DNA from: Saccoglossus kowalevskii
Taxonomy: Eukaryota; Hemichordata; Enteropneusta; Harrimaniidae
Length of the DNA stretch: 33,362 nucleotides
Assembly: GCF_000003605.2 (NCBI RefSeq)
Contig: NW_003126883.1
Span: 1,508,645 to 1,542,006 of the forward strand
Reading direction: 5' to 3'
Shown: piece by piece, positions 24,877 through 30,800 of the stretch
Layout: every line of letters begins with the position of its first letter
How positions within the stretch are numbered: position 1 is the stretch's first letter
Notes under the pieces: generated by a model
Told to the model about the DNA's origin: nothing
What the model saw: the letters and a program-made list of their open reading frames with translations, nothing else
Database searches by the model: none
Position numbers and translations under genes: made by a program

Positions 24877-27800
24877 CGTATAAATATGTATTACTTAGTG
24901 CATTATTCGTTAGTTAATAACTGCAATCGTATATAAATGAAATTTAACTACATTTATATACCTTGAGCATAACCTCGTGTATTTGTCTTGCAGTTAACAG
25001 TGACTATGGTACGTGCGAAGCTAATATAACTGTACTGAGTGCCCTGATTGGAATGCTGCAGTCAATGAATTACCCATTACAATTCTCTAAGTATATGTCG
25101 TGCTATTGGTTGATTGACGTTCCTGTTGGTCTTGCAATCAGGTATTGTCAACCACAAAAGACATTACTCGTTGGATGTTGTAAAAGTATGTATATATCTG
25201 TAGAAGAGCCAGTGTGAAGTTACTTACAAGATTGTGCCTGACTCGCTACCTAACCGACGTCTTTCAGTCAGACCAATCAAAGAACAGCTTTGACTGTGTT
25301 TTTTTCAACGTATCAATTCTTGCCTTGTATGCTTCGACTCAACTTCTGTGATGAGTTGTAACCTTATTCACATCAAGCTACCTACTACACACTCTTCAAC
25401 TGATTTACTGATTGCATACATTATGTATTTCAGACTATGGTTTATATACCTGAATTTTGGCACATATATTTCCGAGTGTGTATCTAGCCTGACAACATAC
25501 GACGATGGTAAATACCTTATAAACACATACTGTGGAAGCGTCAACAACGCATATGTTAGATCTACCTCTCATCGTTTGCTTTTGGAGTTCAATTCAGGAG
25601 ATGTGGTGGAAGATGGTGCTGGGATTCTGGCCGTATATAACAGCACTGGTAGGAACCATTTCTCATGTCAACCAATTGGTAGTCAGTCTTATTTGCAAGC
25701 GTAACAAAACGTGCGCATATATGCATCACGTTAGCATGAGACTGCCAAACCAAGTTTACTTCATCATGACACTATTTTACATAAATCCATTTCATATATT
25801 TTCAAATAATATTTTCAAAATTACAGAATGTCCGTTTGGTGAATGTTTTTCTGATTGTGGCAGTCCCAGTCATTTCATTGACACCCCAGGACAGTTTGCA
25901 TCAATGAACTTTCACATGGACGAGTTGTTCTATCGCCCATACAGTCGGTGTCAGTGGACAATCATCGTCAGCGATGACAAGTTTGTTCAATTAGAATTTC
26001 CCGTATTTGATCTACCATCTACCAATCTCAGTGCATGCCGTGATTACGTGGAAGTCGATATTAGTGATATTGGCGATATTATGAATTTCGTTCGTTACTG
26101 TGGTGTGGATGCACCACGCGTATCATCTCTCAGCAATCGCATGAGAGTCACGTTTTCTACTTTCGAATACAGCCAAGGAGGAGGATTCCAAGCTTATTAT
26201 GAAGAAGCAGGTATGACCATGTATTTTATAATATACATGCTTTATATACATTTTATCCATGTAATGTCAGGATACTGTGTGCCTGCGTGGACTAATAAAC
26301 CGATGCTGGGACTCACTCCTAACTAAAATCACTTAGAAATAGCTATTGTGTTAGCTACCTCAGAAGGAAACTTATTATTTGAGGAGGCAATCAAACTGAC
26401 ACTTCTACGTTGATTGTGGAGTATATTGGTTGACACATATATTTTTTTCTAATATTCTACTTAGACTGTCCTGGATTTGGTATGGGAGTACGAGAATGTT
26501 CTCGGTACCTTCATCTGAATGAAAGCTGTGGATATGTCCAATCAAGCAACTATCCTAATCCCTACCCTGATAACAGCTACTGTGACTGGAACATTGTCGC
26601 ACCTGAGGGGAAATTAGTACTACTAGAGTTTCTTCATCTCGACATCGACGGTGGTTCGAACTGTTGTGACAATTACGTGAAGATCTATGACGCCAACATG
26701 GCAGATCCAAACCATCTAGTGGATACATTGTGTAACAGTAAAGTTTACACAACGTTTATTTCCAAATTCAATAGCCTGTATGTTGAATTTGTTGGTGCGC
26801 ATGCGGACAATGGTATTGGATTCTTTGCCAGGTTCGAAGCGTACAGCGTCGTCCCTATTGTTAATTTGAGTAAACCAACCGACCAAGGTACGTGTTGCTC
26901 TTAAACTATGTTCCATATTGCTAAGCTACATTACATACCTAGTAACAAATAATTTTCATAACTATGTGTATCAGATCCAGACGAGACATTTTCTTTACAG
27001 ATTACGCATGTCTTCACGGGTGGTATCTGTTTAATGCCTACTGTTATCGCTTCTTTGTCGCGAACTCAACTTTGAGTTGGACTAAAGCTGAAGGCAGATG
27101 CACGAACATGAACTCCCACCTTGTTAGTATACTAAATTATGAAGAAATGGTGTTTGTTCACTACAGACTGACAAACACGTGGTGGACTGGAAAAATGGAG
27201 ACGTCTATTGGTATTTTCATTGTTTCAATAGATCTGTGTTACATTATTTTCCGGGCTATTGCTTACATTGTTGAGAATGTATTATATCAATATTATATAT
27301 CAATATGTATATAAAACCGATAAACAGTACCTGTGTATGAGCGTTTGCGAACACATACTGTGCCAGGCTTTTGAATATATTAATATTATACGATACCCTC
27401 CACGAAACTTATACATGCAGTGTACGTGCAAAAATGAATAAAACTGTTCCTTTTCCATATACTATTTACCATACTTTTTAGGATTATACAAAACGACAGA
27501 TGTTAGATACCAATGGACTGACGGGAGCCCCATGTCGTACACCGATTGGTAAGCTGTATTAACCTTCCCCCTTTACTGAAGTTTATTTACTTCTGTTACT
27601 CAGTAATTATAAGTTGAATCGTTCATATTTCATACAAGGTATTATTTTATAGGGCAGAAGAAGAAGGAACTGATGGGACATATATATTCCAGCCGGATGG
27701 AGGAATGTTTGAGCGATGTACGATGATCAATTTAGCTAATTTACATTCAACCAATCATTGGCACGATATCCCATGTGCGTTGGACACCATTGCGCAATAT

Positions 27801-30800
27801 ATATGTAAACAACCAGCAGTGTATACAGGTATGAGCCTTGTTCTAGTTACATTTTAGTATTGTACATTAACGTCCGAAAGAATAACAATTTGTACATTAT
27901 TTTATTATTATTTATTTATTATTTTTTGACAGGGGAAAGAATAATCGAAATTATTGTCGATCCTGTATGGAATCATCTTGGTAAGTACGAAAATATTACA
28001 TTAAATTGTTCCAGTATTTTCTAAAAACATAAACAAATAACCGAACTGTTGTTAACATTGAACAGCGTTCTATAGTCACACGTGTCTGCTACTATTTCGG
28101 TATTTCAGGAACTCAAACGTGTGATACGTTTCATAAATGTGATGATGATTCATGTCTCCATTATGCATTTGTATGTGATGGTGCGGTAGATTGCCCAGAT
28201 GGTAGTGACGAAAGAATATGTGGTACGTACATAATTAAATGTTCAGAATTTTAGAGGACAGTTTCAATAGGGTCAACCCATAAGGCCATTGTAATCCCAT
28301 TTTATCTGCAAAGAGTATATTATTTCATCATAATTATGTTGTTTCACACAGATAGTGGGTGTTCGAAGGATAGTTATCATTGCTCAAATGGTGGGTGCGT
28401 ATCGATGTCATTTTACTGCGACTTCATCGACCAGTGCGGAGACAATTCTGACGAACAGCATTGTGGTATGATGCGTAATTGATACTTGTCATGGCATTGA
28501 CATCAATAAATAACAGTTATAAAATATTAACGTAACATAGTATACACTGTATAGCAAAAACATTCAACGACTGTATTCATGATTGTGTAAAATAATTCAT
28601 ACAATATAGATTTGAATATACGTGTAAATGGTGATAGGAATGTATTTCTAATGCTTTTATATATTGATACTCAGTGTATCGCAATTGCACAGAAGACCAA
28701 TATACGTGCTCCAATGGTCAGTGTATATCGAAAGAAAAACGATGCAATGTTGTTAAAGATTGTTTGGATGGTAGTGATGAAACACTGTGTGGTAGGTATA
28801 TGAACCGATGCAGTAGGTTGTGTATTACTCGTGGGGTGGGGGGGGGGGGTGACTTGCAAAAATACTGAGTAGCTGGTTGTTTGAATCCCCTAATCCTTTA
28901 TCAGACAGAAATAAACTCAAATTGCCCTTTTCATACAAACTGGGGGTATTTGACACCCCCTTCCAGACAGTTAGCATTAATGATACCAAGGGAAAAGCTA
29001 GTAGACCTCCGGGAATGGAAAAAATCAGCTTCATTCTTCTGATTGTTGGATCACTCAAGCTCCAAGGACAGTGTATAGAAAAAGTTTACCTCTTTTCAGA
29101 CAGAAATAATGAAAAAAAGTATACCCCTTTTCAGACAGACAGGGTAATATAACATACCCTTTTCAGACAGAAGTGGTGAATTTGTGACCCCTTTTGGCGG
29201 CACATATACATACAGTACTTCAATGTCAGTACCCCCGGGGGTATTACTTTAAAAAATTGTTTTTGTCGTTGATGTACCACAAGTTTGTTCCTTATGTTTC
29301 TGTTCGCTATAACGGGACGCAGTCACATACGTTTGGTGATATTTCATTTCAATATTTCAAACTCAGTGAGTAATACTTAATAGACAAAATTGCATATAAA
29401 ATTGAGAAAATTAATATTTTGGTCCATTTGTTTAGAATCTTGTGATGGATTCCAATGTTATGATGGACAGTGTATACCTGATCACGCCAAGTGTGATTTC
29501 ACTTACGATTGCCAAGGCAACAGAAAAGAAGACGAGTATGGTTGTGGTGAGTATTTAGTCCCATCCTATCTTACTTGCCCATCACGCAAAATCAACATAT
29601 TCCCCCTTAACAACCTGTGTCGCAATGTATAGAATTTTAACAATGTTTCGTGCTGGAGATATGAACTGCGATTGTGGATAGATAATGTAATTGAATGCAT
29701 AACCATGTACTGTGATGTAAGGATAAGTGAAGTATGATATGAATTGTGACAGCGATACACAAACTCAATCAAAAACTAAAACACTGCTTCTCCAGAACAT
29801 ACTACATACATAATACGCAAGTGAGGTAGAAAGAAAAACAGCCTGATACACTTTCTACTTCATTCGAAAACTTACTTACTTTGCATTTCTGTGCTTGGAT
29901 CCATCATACATGCACGCTTGATAATAATGATGAAAATACTACTTGTCGATAGATCTGGGAGTGATAGGTGGCTGTGACAATGACGAGTTTCAGTGCAATA
30001 ATTACCAATGTACAAATCAACGAAATATTTGTCTGTATGACTTTGACGAGTATGGTTATCCAGTTGGTTGTCGTGACGTGTCACGCTTGAAGTCATGTGG
30101 TGAGTTGTTCAGATTTATAAATTATATTTCAATTAAGCACAATGATGTAGCTAAATATGCAATTTCCAGTGATACAGCAGTTTATGTTAGATTTATACCT
30201 ATATATATATGTCTAAACTTATTTATTGTTTCTATATTTTAGATACCTTTAAATGTACACGTGGAATGTTCAAATGTCCCGACAGTTATTGTATATCGGT
30301 ACATAGAGTATGCGATGATGTCTACGACTGTCCTGATGGTATTGATGAGCATGGCTGTGGTGAGTTTGTGAATATTTACGGCAATACAGATACATTATAT
30401 TAATTGAAATGGTAATTCAATAGTTACCCATATGTTCGTCACTTTACAATTAAAAAAACGGTCTTAAAGAAATATTATTTCATTTATTTTAGCTCAAAAA
30501 CAAACTGTATGCGTTGCCCTGGTTTTACTTTTCTCCATATACTCCTTTGTTACAACGTACCAAGTAATAACATGTGTATTTAAAAGGCATCTAGCACTAT
30601 GTTTGCAACGTTGTGTTAATTTTCGGGAACTGTCATCAAACTATATCTGTCTACCTTAACTAAATCATATTGTATTAAATTCAATCGTAAATCTGAAAAT
30701 AAAGGTCTTATAAAGTGTTTATAATTGTTCAGTCATAAAATTAAATACTTTTTCAACATTCCTAATTCATTATGGGATTCAGATGAATGTTTAAAAAGAT

